Of a stretch of DNA of 5,174 bases, positions 1 to 5,174 are shown one piece after another. The stretch is from JACQHM01 sp964535215 (GTDB lineage: Bacteria; Methylomirabilota; Methylomirabilia; Methylomirabilales; JACQHM01): positions 1 to 5,174 of the forward strand of contig CAZHST010000103.1 of NCBI GenBank assembly GCA_964535215.1. The letters run 5' to 3'. A program made the position numbers and the translations under genes. The notes under the pieces were generated by a model that saw nothing but the letters and a program-made list of their open reading frames with translations, did not search any database and was not told the DNA's origin. Numbering within the stretch: the stretch's first letter is position 1; each line of letters opens with the position of its first letter.

Positions 1-800
1 CCCCTTTCCAGCATCGCCGCCTTGAGACGGGCGACGAAGGCCCCCACCCTTTCAACCAGATCGTCCCTTCCCAGGTGCTCCTCTACCCGGGCCACGATGG
101 CCGACCCGACGATCACCCCATCGGCAAACGAGGCGACCGCCCGAGCCTGATCAGGGGTCCCGATCCCGAAGCCAACGGCCACAGGGGTCTCGGTCCTGGC
201 CTTGATCCGAAGGACCGCCGGGCCGATCCCCTCGGCCAGGCGGTCGCGGGCCCCCGTCACCCCTTTCAGGGACACATAGTAAATGTACCCTTTTGAAGCG
301 GAGGCGATCTGTTCAATCCTGGCCTCGGGGCTTGTCGGGGCCAGGAGAAAGATCGGGTAGAGGCCAGCCTCTTCGCTGGCCTGGCGAAGTTCACCGGCTT
401 CTTCCGGGGGCAGGTCGGGGAGGATGACGCCGTCCACGCCGGCCTCGGTCGCCTCCTTCACAAAGCGATGGATCCCGAACCGAAGGATCGGATTGACATA
501 GCTCATCAAGACCAAGGGAAGCTGGGTGTGCCTCCTGACCTCCAGGATCATCTTCAGGATCCTGGCCAGGGTCACCCCCCCCTGAAGGGCCCGTTGGGAG
601 GCCCTTTGGATGGTAACCCCATCGGCTAGGGGGTCCGAGAAGGGGACCCCGACCTCCACGATGTCGGCCCCCCGTTGCTCGAACTCCCGGATCAGGGCAA
701 CCGTGGTCTCCAGGTCCGGGTCGCCGGCGGTTAGGTACGGGATGAGGGCCTTCTCCCCCCTCGCCCGCAATCGACGGAATGCAGCATCAATCCGGTTCAT
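1..800 (-). CDS. trpA: Tryptophan synthase alpha chain (partial, 3' end cut by window)
   Basis: TrpA cleaves indole-3-glycerol phosphate to indole and glyceraldehyde 3-phosphate, and passes indole through a tunnel to TrpB in the cytosolic alpha2beta2 complex. I read 266 codons, beginning MNRIDAAFRRLRARGEKALI. Enzymes of this family are about 265-270 residues, so the stop should lie just outside the window. The catalytic pair Glu49 and Asp60 falls at the same numbers as in the Salmonella enzyme, within the segment VEVGVPFSDPLADG. Other family segments are LMSYVNPILRFG (98-109), Tyr175, the loop-6 segment GVTGAR (180-185) and the phosphate-binding segments GFGI (210-213) and VGSA (231-234). The ATG at 798-800 is the earliest possible start, because an in-frame TGA lies two codons upstream. 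The gene overlaps the end of trpB by 14 bases and has no clear Shine-Dalgarno, so it is probably coupled to trpB translation. Residue 62 is Val where Pro is usual. Confidence 0.97.
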   Translation of the reverse strand, partial: MNRIDAAFRRLRARGEKALIPYLTAGDPDLETTVALIREFEQRGADIVEVGVPFSDPLADGVTIQRASQRALQGGVTLARILKMILEVRRHTQLPLVLMSYVNPILRFGIHRFVKEATEAGVDGVILPDLPPEEAGELRQASEEAGLYPIFLLAPTSPEARIEQIASASKGYIYYVSLKGVTGARDRLAEGIGPAVLRIKARTETPVAVGFGIGTPDQARAVASFADGVIVGSAIVARVEEHLGRDDLVERVGAFVARLKAAMLER

Positions 801-2043
801 CGGTCATGCGATGGGCGACGACCTGCACGTCCTTGTCCCCCCGGCCCGAGAGGTTGATCAGGATCACCGGTGACGGGCCGCTGGCCGCTGGTGACTGAAC
901 CAACGTTGGAACAAACTTGAGGGCGTAGGCGATGGCGTGGGCCGGCTCCAAGGCGGGGATGATCCCTTCAAGGGAGCTTAAAAGCTTGAAGGCCTGAAGG
1001 GCCTCCTCATCGGTGACCGAGACGTACTCGATCCTTCCTAAGTCTCGGTAGAAGCTGTGCTCAGGTCCGACACCCGGGTAATCCAAGCCGGCTGAGACGG
1101 AATGGGTGGTCAGGATCTGGCCGTCTTCATCCTGAAGGACAAAGCTGTAGGTTCCGTGGAGGACCCCTGGGGTGCCTTTCGCGAACCGGGCGGCGTGCCT
1201 CCCCGTCTCGATCCCTAACCCTCCTGCTTCCACCCCGATCATCTTCACCGGATCGTCCAGGAACTCGTAGAAGAAGCCGATGGCATTCGATCCCCCCCCA
1301 ACACAGGCCAGAAGGTAGTCGGGAAGCCTCCCTTCAGCTTCCAGGATCTGGGCCCTGGCCTCCCTCCCGATCACGGCCTGAAAATCCCGGACCATCATCG
1401 GATAGGGATGGGGGCCTAAGGCCGAACCGAGGACGTAGTGGGTTGAATCCACGTGGGTGACCCAGTCCCGCATCGCCTCGGTGATGGCATCTTTTAAGGT
1501 CCGGCTCCCTGAGTCCACAGGGGTCACCTTGGCCCCTAAGAGGCGCATCCGGAAGACGTTCAGCTCCTGCCGCTTCATGTCCTCTGTCCCCATGAAGATC
1601 TCGCACTCGAGGCCGAACAGGGCCGCCGCCGTTGCCGTGGCCACCCCATGCTGCCCGGCCCCCGTCTCGGCGATGACCCTCTTCTTTCCCATCCGCTTCG
1701 CCAGCAGGACCTGCCCCAACGTGTTGTTGATCTTGTGGGCCCCCGTGTGACACAGGTCCTCCCGCTTCAGGTAGACCTTCGCCCCCAGCCGCTCGCTTAG
1801 CCTCCCGGCGAAGGACAAGGGGGTGGGACGGCCGGCGTAATCCCTGAGATACCGCTCCAGCTCGGCTTGAAAGGCGGGATCGGCCTTGGCCTCGAGATAG
1901 GCCTTCTCCAGCTCCTCCAGAGGGGCCATCAAGGTCTCGGGAGCGAACCTTCCCCCGTAGGGCCCGAAGTGCCCCATGGGGTCAGGCCACGCCTCCCGGG
2001 GGGATCTGGGGTCGGGGATCCGGGGTCTGGGGTCTGGAATCAT
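787..2043 (-). CDS. trpB: Tryptophan synthase beta chain
   Basis: TrpB is the PLP enzyme that condenses indole with L-serine to give L-tryptophan, as partner of TrpA. The product has 418 residues against about 397 in Salmonella. PLP lysine is Lys104 in HTGAHKINN. Catalytic Glu126 lies in ETGAGQHG, the phosphate-binding GGGSNA is at 249-254, the segment LDYPGVGPEH around 320-329 matches the mobile COMM-side region, and SGRGDKD is at 399-405. The sequence is the TrpB1 type that pairs with TrpA. The first 22 residues are an extra Pro/Asp/Arg-rich extension made by a 7-base repeat; the conserved part begins at Met23 (ATG at 1975-1977). I keep the start at 2043 because it forms an ATGA overlap with the trpF stop and has AAAGGAG just upstream. 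Met23 is the alternative, but its nearest GGGAGG lies about 14 bases away. A further insertion of about five residues (Ser/Ala/Gly/Pro, near 384-392) precedes the final strand. Confidence 0.98.
   Translation of the reverse strand: MIPDPRPRIPDPRSPREAWPDPMGHFGPYGGRFAPETLMAPLEELEKAYLEAKADPAFQAELERYLRDYAGRPTPLSFAGRLSERLGAKVYLKREDLCHTGAHKINNTLGQVLLAKRMGKKRVIAETGAGQHGVATATAAALFGLECEIFMGTEDMKRQELNVFRMRLLGAKVTPVDSGSRTLKDAITEAMRDWVTHVDSTHYVLGSALGPHPYPMMVRDFQAVIGREARAQILEAEGRLPDYLLACVGGGSNAIGFFYEFLDDPVKMIGVEAGGLGIETGRHAARFAKGTPGVLHGTYSFVLQDEDGQILTTHSVSAGLDYPGVGPEHSFYRDLGRIEYVSVTDEEALQAFKLLSSLEGIIPALEPAHAIAYALKFVPTLVQSPAASGPSPVILINLSGRGDKDVQVVAHRMTDEPD
869..895 (-). repeat. Small tandem and direct repeat in trpB 3' region
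   Basis: On the plus strand CCGCTGG occurs twice in tandem (878-884 and 885-891), and GGTGAC occurs at 869-874 and 890-895, exactly 21 bases apart. The block encodes the Ser/Ala/Gly/Pro-rich stretch SPAASGPSP in TrpB, where I estimate the protein is about five residues longer than the Salmonella enzyme. The 21-base spacing preserves reading frame, which fits a small slippage duplication. This may be chance in GC-rich coding DNA. Confidence 0.45.
2002..2036 (-). repeat. Five-unit 7-base tandem repeat inside the trpB 5' coding end
   Basis: Reading the operon strand from 2036 down to 2002, five adjacent heptamers follow one another: CAGACCC, CAGACCC, CGGATCC, CCGACCC and CAGATCC. The first two are identical and the rest differ at one to three positions. 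Three heptamers equal seven codons, so the translation shows a seven-residue period, PDPRPRI then PDPRSPR (TrpB residues 3-16). On the plus strand the same tract has five runs of four or more G. The block sits three bases downstream of the trpB start codon. Confidence 0.85.
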
Positions 2044-2657
2044 AGGGCTCCTTTCGCGCGTCGGATGAACTCTCTCAACTTCTCGGGATCCTTCCGGCCC
2101 GGGGAGGCCTCCACCCCACTGCTCACATCCACCCCGTAGGGCCGGACCTTCGTGACCGCCTCCTCAACGTTCTGGGGGGTGAGGCCGCCCGAGAGGATAA
2201 TCGGGCCATAGGCTTTGGCCCGTTCCGCCAGTTCCCACGGGAAGGGGTGGCCGGTTCCCCCAAGCCTCCCCTCGGCAAAGGAGTCCAACAGGAACGCTGT
2301 AGCCTCAGGATACCGGGGAAAGATCTCCAGACTGGACGGATCCTTCATCCGAACCGCCTTGATGAATCGAAGGGTCAGCCTCCGACACTCCCCAGGGTCC
2401 TCATCCCCGTGGAGTTGAACGACGGAGAGCTGTAACGCCTTCGCCAACCTCTCCACCTCAGGGAGCGGTTGGTTGGCAAAGACCCCAACGGTGACCACGA
2501 AGGGGGGGAGGCGCCTGATGATCCCCTCCACATGGGCAGGCTGGACGTAGCGCGGGGTGCCCTCCACGAAGATGAACCCCAGGGCATCAGCCCCTGCCTC
2601 GATGGCCAGGAGGGCATCTTGCACATTCGTAATCCCACAGATCTTCACCCGGGTCAT
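2040..2657 (-). CDS. trpF: Phosphoribosylanthranilate isomerase
   Basis: TrpF performs the Amadori rearrangement of N-(5'-phosphoribosyl)anthranilate to CdRP, the substrate of TrpC, in the cytosol. The 205-residue product is a normal length for a monofunctional TrpF with a single (beta/alpha)8 barrel. The general base Cys7 lies in VKICGIT at the N-terminus and the general acid Asp125 in LLDSF, matching Cys7 and Asp126 of the Thermotoga enzyme. Arg36 in GTPRYV, QLHG (81-84), GGTG (133-136), LSGGL (155-159) and DVSSGVE (177-183) are further family segments; the later ones form the phosphate site. The start ATG overlaps the trpC stop as ATGA, with only a weak GGGATGGG upstream, so coupling to trpC is likely. 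Its own TGA overlaps the trpB start in the same way. Confidence 0.98.
   Translation of the reverse strand: MTRVKICGITNVQDALLAIEAGADALGFIFVEGTPRYVQPAHVEGIIRRLPPFVVTVGVFANQPLPEVERLAKALQLSVVQLHGDEDPGECRRLTLRFIKAVRMKDPSSLEIFPRYPEATAFLLDSFAEGRLGGTGHPFPWELAERAKAYGPIILSGGLTPQNVEEAVTKVRPYGVDVSSGVEASPGRKDPEKLREFIRRAKGAL
2048..2054 (-). promoter_or_regulatory. Ribosome binding site of trpB
   Basis: The operon strand reads AAAGGAG, then CCCT, then the ATG at 2043-2041. The GGAG core is four bases from the start codon, slightly short but workable. It lies inside the last codons of trpF. This site decides in favour of the start at 2043 over the internal Met23, even though the 22 residues between are not family sequence. 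Confidence 0.7.
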
Positions 2658-3460
2658 CGTCCCATCCCGAGGAGCTGTCGGAGCTTCGCGGCCGGGTCGG
2701 TCTCCTTCATGAGGGCCTCCCCCACCAGGATCGCATCCACCCCTGCTTCCTTCAGCTTGGCAACCTCCTCCTGATTTTTGATCCCGCTCTCACTTACCAC
2801 CACCCGCTCCTCAGGGAGAAACGGGAGGAGCCGGAAGGTGACGTCCAGGCTGGTCTGGAAGCTGTGCAGATCCCGGTTATTGATTCCGATGAGCGGGGCC
2901 TCTGTCTCCAAGGCCAGGGCCAACTCATCCACCGTGTGGACCTCGACCAGAGGATGGAGACCCAGGTCCAGGGCCAAAGCGACATACTCCCGAAGCTCGG
3001 AAGGCTGCAGGGCAGCGGTAATGAGGAGGACGGCATCGGCATGGAAAGCCCTGCTTTCGTAGAGTTGATAGGCATCCACGATAAAGTCCTTGCGCAAGAC
3101 GGGAAGGGAAACGGCTTCCTTCACCTCCCAAAGGTGGAGGAGACTCCCCTGGAAAAAGGGTCCGTCCGTCAGGACCGAGAGGGCCGAGGCCCCCGCCTCG
3201 GCGTAGGTGCGGGCCAAGCTTGCGGGGTGGAACTCCTCCCGGAGCAGACCCGCGGAAGGTGAAGCCTTCTTGAGCTCGGCAATGACCCTGACCTCCCCTC
3301 CCCTGCCCCTGGCCCCCGGCCCCATCCCCCGCGTCACGGCCTTGGTGAAATCGAGCGGCGCAGGAACCGAGCTGGCCCGGACCTTCAGCTCCTGCAGGGA
3401 AAGCCTTGCCTTTCGCTCCTCCACCTCTTGGCGTTTGCTATGCAGGATCCGTTCCAACAT
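2654..3460 (-). CDS. trpC: Indole-3-glycerol phosphate synthase
   Basis: TrpC decarboxylates and cyclises CdRP to indole-3-glycerol phosphate, the substrate of TrpA. The product has 268 residues, a single (beta/alpha)8 barrel with the usual N-terminal helical extension, not the TrpC-TrpF fusion of enterics. Active-site residues can be matched to the Sulfolobus enzyme: Glu62, Lys64 and Ser67 in IAELKKASPS, the general acid Lys124 in LRKDFI, Glu173 in LVEVH, Asn194 and Arg196 in GINNRDL, and Glu224/Ser225 in SESGI. Residues 45-56, between the N-terminal helices and the first barrel strand, form a Gly/Arg-rich insertion (GMGPGARGRGGE) where most homologues have a short loop; its DNA is a run of G-tracts. 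The ATG is three bases after the trpD stop and lacks a visible Shine-Dalgarno, so translation probably depends on ribosomes finishing trpD. Confidence 0.98.
   Translation of the reverse strand: MLERILHSKRQEVEERKARLSLQELKVRASSVPAPLDFTKAVTRGMGPGARGRGGEVRVIAELKKASPSAGLLREEFHPASLARTYAEAGASALSVLTDGPFFQGSLLHLWEVKEAVSLPVLRKDFIVDAYQLYESRAFHADAVLLITAALQPSELREYVALALDLGLHPLVEVHTVDELALALETEAPLIGINNRDLHSFQTSLDVTFRLLPFLPEERVVVSESGIKNQEEVAKLKEAGVDAILVGEALMKETDPAAKLRQLLGMGR
3295..3330 (-). other. Putative G-quadruplex tract within trpC
   Basis: On the coding strand and so in the mRNA, six G-runs of four or five bases lie in 36 bases, at 3326-3330, 3320-3323, 3313-3317, 3306-3309, 3300-3303 and 3295-3298. 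The loops are 2, 2, 3, 2 and 1 bases. This exceeds the usual rule of four G-runs with loops of one to seven. It encodes the Gly/Arg-rich insertion of TrpC. Folding in the cell is an inference. Confidence 0.7.
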
Positions 3461-3463
3461 TGA

Positions 3464-4522
3464 TCATCGCGCATCGCTACGACGGTAGCGGGCCGAGAAC
3501 TCCTGGAGCTTGATCAGCTTCTCCATGGCCGCCCCACCGTCGATGGCCTCCCTGGCCAGCTCCAGGCCTTCTCTCAACCCCTCGGCCTTGCCCCCGGCCA
3601 CGAGGCCCGCCGCTGCGTTTAACAGGACCACATCCCGCTTGGGTCCTTTCTCCCCCTGAAGGATCCTTTTGATGATCGAGGCGTTCTCCCGGGCATCCCC
3701 CCCTCTGAGATCGGCCAGGCTGGCCCGCCTGATCCCAAAATCCTCGGGTGCGATCACGTAGGTCGTCACCTTCCCTTCCCTGAGCTCGGACACCTTGGTC
3801 TCCCCGGTGTTGGAGATCTCATCGAGCCCGTCGAACCCATGAACCACAAAGGCCCGCCTCGAGCCCAGCTCCCGGAGGACGGCGGCCAGGGTTTCAGTCA
3901 GGGTCCCATCGTACACCCCCATCACCTGGGCCGCAGCCCCCGCCGGATTCGTCAGGGGGCCAAGGACGTTGAAGACCGTCCTGATCTTGATCTCCCTCCG
4001 GGCCGGCATCACATACTTCATGGCCTTGTGCAGGAGGGGGGCGTACAGGAAGCCGATCCCCACCTCGTCAATGCACTGCCCGACGACCTCAGGGGGAAGT
4101 TCCAGATTGATCCCCAGGGCTTCCACGACATCGGCCGAACCGCAGAGGCTAGAGACCGAGCGGTTCCCGTGCTTGGCGACGGGAAGCCCGGCCCCCGCCA
4201 CGACAAAAGCGGTGGCCGTCGAGATATTGAACGTGTGGCTGGCGTCTCCCCCGGTCCCGCAGGTATCCACCAGGGCCTCCCGGTCGGTACCGGTCAAGGC
4301 GGCCCTGGCCTTGGTCTCGACCCTGGCCACCTTTTCCCGCATGACCGTGGCAAACCCGGTGAGCTCTTCGACCGTTTCCCCCTTCATGCGAAGGGCCACT
4401 AAAAAGGCGGCGATCTGGGCATCACTGGCCCCACCCGCCATAATCTCCTGCATGACGGCCAGGGCCTCCTCACGGGTGAGATCCTGCCGCTCCACCACCT
4501 TTCGTAGGGCCTCAACGATCAT
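3464..4522 (-). CDS. trpD: Anthranilate phosphoribosyltransferase
   Basis: TrpD transfers the phosphoribosyl group of PRPP to anthranilate, giving N-(5'-phosphoribosyl)anthranilate for TrpF. The product has 352 residues, near the usual 335-350, with the N-terminal helical domain (about 1-70) followed by the nucleoside phosphorylase-type alpha/beta domain. The PRPP loop DTCGTGGD is at 86-93, followed by NIST (99-102) and KHGNRSVSS (117-125), the anthranilate and PRPP contacts. Arg175/Arg176 in PARREI contact anthranilate in this family. NVLGPLTNP is at 185-193, and the magnesium-binding Asp234/Glu235 pair lies in GLDEIS. There is no glutamine amidotransferase fusion; TrpG is separate upstream. 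The ATG at 4520-4522 has a perfect AGGAGG six bases upstream, so this gene can start translation on its own, unlike trpC, trpF and trpA. Confidence 0.98.
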   Translation of the reverse strand: MIVEALRKVVERQDLTREEALAVMQEIMAGGASDAQIAAFLVALRMKGETVEELTGFATVMREKVARVETKARAALTGTDREALVDTCGTGGDASHTFNISTATAFVVAGAGLPVAKHGNRSVSSLCGSADVVEALGINLELPPEVVGQCIDEVGIGFLYAPLLHKAMKYVMPARREIKIRTVFNVLGPLTNPAGAAAQVMGVYDGTLTETLAAVLRELGSRRAFVVHGFDGLDEISNTGETKVSELREGKVTTYVIAPEDFGIRRASLADLRGGDARENASIIKRILQGEKGPKRDVVLLNAAAGLVAGGKAEGLREGLELAREAIDGGAAMEKLIKLQEFSARYRRSDAR

Positions 4523-4528
4523 CTCAAA

Positions 4529-4534
4529 CCTCCT
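4529..4534 (-). promoter_or_regulatory. Ribosome binding site of trpD
   Basis: The operon strand reads AGGAGG followed by six bases (TTTGAG) and the ATG of trpD. This is the strongest Shine-Dalgarno in the window. It lies six bases beyond the downstream arm of the inverted repeat in the trpG/trpD spacer, so a hairpin there would sit next to it without covering it. Confidence 0.9.
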
Positions 4535-4540
4535 GAAACT

Positions 4541-4607
4541 TTAGACCCTGGACTTTCACGTCTTCTCTGAAAGCCCGTTGGTCCAACACCCAAGGTCTAG
4601 GGTCTAA
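4541..4607. repeat. Inverted repeat element filling the trpG/trpD spacer
   Basis: The 16-base arms at 4541-4556 and 4592-4607 are inverted copies with two mismatches. On the operon strand they read TTAGACCCTAGACCTT and AAAGTCCAGGGTCTAA, separated by 35 bases. The outer nine base pairs are perfect. The upstream arm carries two YAGACCC-type heptamers and overlaps the end of trpG, providing the last codons and the TAG stop. Two smaller dyads lie inside: CTTTCA/TGAAAG (4553-4558 and 4568-4573) and GTTGG-T-CCAAC (4577-4587). No T-tract follows on the operon strand, so it does not look like an intrinsic terminator. It resembles a short repetitive palindromic element or a small non-autonomous insertion; a folded RNA element adjusting trpG/trpD expression is another possibility. 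Confidence 0.75.
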
Positions 4608-5172
4608 TGGTTAGCTTAAGGAAGTTCCGGAGGAGATCCTTGCCCACCGATGTCAGGATCGACTCGGGGTGAAACTGGACACCCTCGACCGGATATTCTT
4701 TATGCCTAATCCCCATCACCTCGCCCTCCTTCGTCTCGGCCGAGACCATCAGGCAGTCAGGGAGGCTCTCCCGCGCCACGAGGAGGGAATGATAGCGGGT
4801 CGCCTCAAAGGGGTTGGGGAGGTCCTGGAAGATGGTCTCCCCATCGTGGTAGATCAGGGAGGTCTTCCCGTGCATCAGCCGCTCGGCCCGGACGATCCTC
4901 CCGCCGAAGGCGGCCCCGATGCACTGGTGTCCAAGGCAGACGCCCAGAATCGGAACCTTGCCGGCCAGATGGAGGATCACCTCACAGGAGATCCCCGCCT
5001 CCTTCGGGGTCTTGGGACCGGGGGAGATGACGACCCCTGAGGGGCGAAGGGCCTCCACCTCCTCAACGCTTACCTGGTCGTTTCGAACGACCACAAGCTC
5101 CTGCCCCAGCTCGCAGAGGTACTGGACGAGGTTATAGGTGAAGGAATCGTAATTGTCAATCAGCAGAATCAT
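4597..5172 (-). CDS. trpG: Anthranilate synthase component II (glutamine amidotransferase)
   Basis: TrpG hydrolyses glutamine and delivers ammonia to TrpE, which converts chorismate to anthranilate, the first committed step. The 191-residue product is a complete stand-alone class I amidotransferase domain. The nucleophile is Cys79 in GVCLGHQ, with His168 and Glu170 of FHPES completing the triad. The oxyanion segment SPGP is at 50-53, and MHGKTS (100-105) and YHSL (127-130) are typical of the TrpG/PabA family. The N-terminus MILLIDNYDSFTYNL is canonical and fixes the start at 5172. PabA of folate synthesis is nearly identical by motif; the trp context favours TrpG, though one protein may serve both. 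The last residues (TIRP) and the TAG stop lie in an inverted repeat arm. The visible bases CAATGA would allow an ATGA overlap with an upstream gene, most likely trpE. Confidence 0.97.
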   Translation of the reverse strand: MILLIDNYDSFTYNLVQYLCELGQELVVVRNDQVSVEEVEALRPSGVVISPGPKTPKEAGISCEVILHLAGKVPILGVCLGHQCIGAAFGGRIVRAERLMHGKTSLIYHDGETIFQDLPNPFEATRYHSLLVARESLPDCLMVSAETKEGEVMGIRHKEYPVEGVQFHPESILTSVGKDLLRNFLKLTIRP

Positions 5173-5174
5173 TG

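Larger units (their letters stand above)
1..5172 (-). other. trp operon trpGDCFBA (partial at the 3' end, trpE not in window)
   Basis: Six consecutive minus-strand genes encode tryptophan pathway enzymes with no foreign gene between them. The junctions are a 74-base spacer (trpG/trpD), a 3-base gap (trpD/trpC), 4-base ATGA overlaps (trpC/trpF and trpF/trpB) and a 14-base overlap (trpB/trpA). Such spacing is typical of one polycistronic mRNA with translational coupling. The promoter, trpE and any attenuator, T-box or TRAP/TrpR site would lie upstream, beyond the right edge. I saw no convincing internal promoter or terminator. That all six genes share one transcript is an inference from layout. 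Confidence 0.93.

Noticed and set aside
75..873. Plus-strand open frames at 75-296 and 610-873
   Set aside because: They are antisense to trpA and the end of trpB, and their translations are low-complexity Pro/Arg/Gly-rich sequence without domains.
1975..1977. Met23 as the true trpB start
   Set aside because: It would remove the non-family extension, but its nearest purine-rich site is about 14 bases away, while the ATG at 2043 has AAAGGAG and an ATGA overlap. Kept as the alternative start.
3839..4544. Long plus-strand open frames opposite trpD (3839-4402 and 3969-4544, 187 and 191 codons)
   Set aside because: They lie fully antisense to a clear trpD with intact motifs. They have no recognisable family sequence, and they are expected in GC-rich DNA where the coding strand's codon bias removes stops from other frames.
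4523..4596. Internal promoter upstream of trpD
   Set aside because: A TTGGAC-like -35 is present on the operon strand around 4581-4586, but nothing resembling TATAAT is found at 16-18 bases from it.
4541..4607. Intrinsic terminator between trpG and trpD
   Set aside because: The loop is 35 bases long, the arms are not GC-rich throughout, and no T-tract follows on the operon strand. A terminator here would also cut trpDCFBA off from trpG.
1..5174. Trp leader, T-box, TRAP site or TrpR operator within the window
   Set aside because: Such elements precede the first gene of the operon, and that region is not included. No run of Trp codons or operator-like palindrome was seen at the junctions.
1..5174. 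A new defence, mobile or biosynthetic system hidden in the operon
   Set aside because: Every long minus-strand frame is a standard Trp enzyme with complete motifs. There is no CRISPR array, tRNA, transposase or extra gene; only the short repeats are out of the ordinary.

Overview
The window holds a compact tryptophan biosynthesis operon, read entirely on the minus strand, in the order trpG-trpD-trpC-trpF-trpB-trpA. trpG starts two bases inside the right edge. trpA runs off the left edge within a few codons of its expected end. trpE, the operon promoter and any leader or attenuator would lie beyond position 5174 and cannot be seen. No gene of another pathway is present, and no stretch over 300 bases lacks a gene; the only real spacer is the 74 bases between trpG and trpD.

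Together the genes cover chorismate to tryptophan apart from the TrpE subunit. TrpG supplies ammonia from glutamine to TrpE for anthranilate synthesis. TrpD adds the phosphoribosyl group, TrpF isomerises the product, TrpC closes the indole ring, and TrpA and TrpB form the tryptophan synthase tunnel complex. TrpC and TrpF are separate genes, not the fused form of E. coli, and TrpG is not fused to TrpD. All catalytic motifs I looked for are intact, so the pathway looks functional. Junctions are tight: ATGA overlaps at trpC/trpF and trpF/trpB, a 14-base overlap at trpB/trpA and a 3-base gap at trpD/trpC, which points to translational coupling.

The DNA is GC-rich, with strong G/C preference at third codon positions and recognisable AGGAGG-type ribosome binding sites. 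This fits a free-living GC-rich bacterium. Separate trpC and trpF in a trp(E)GDCFBA order occur in several deep bacterial groups, such as Desulfobacterota, Nitrospirota and NC10 relatives; I cannot place it more closely.

The unusual content is in small repeats, not in new genes. A 7-base repeat of consensus YAGACCC occurs at two gene junctions. At trpF/trpB it lies inside the trpB reading frame and produces a Pro/Asp/Arg-rich N-terminal extension. At trpG/trpD it forms the arms of an inverted repeat that also supplies the trpG stop codon. A dense run of G-tracts in trpC encodes a Gly/Arg-rich insertion and is a strong G-quadruplex candidate. I see no previously undescribed multi-gene system here.
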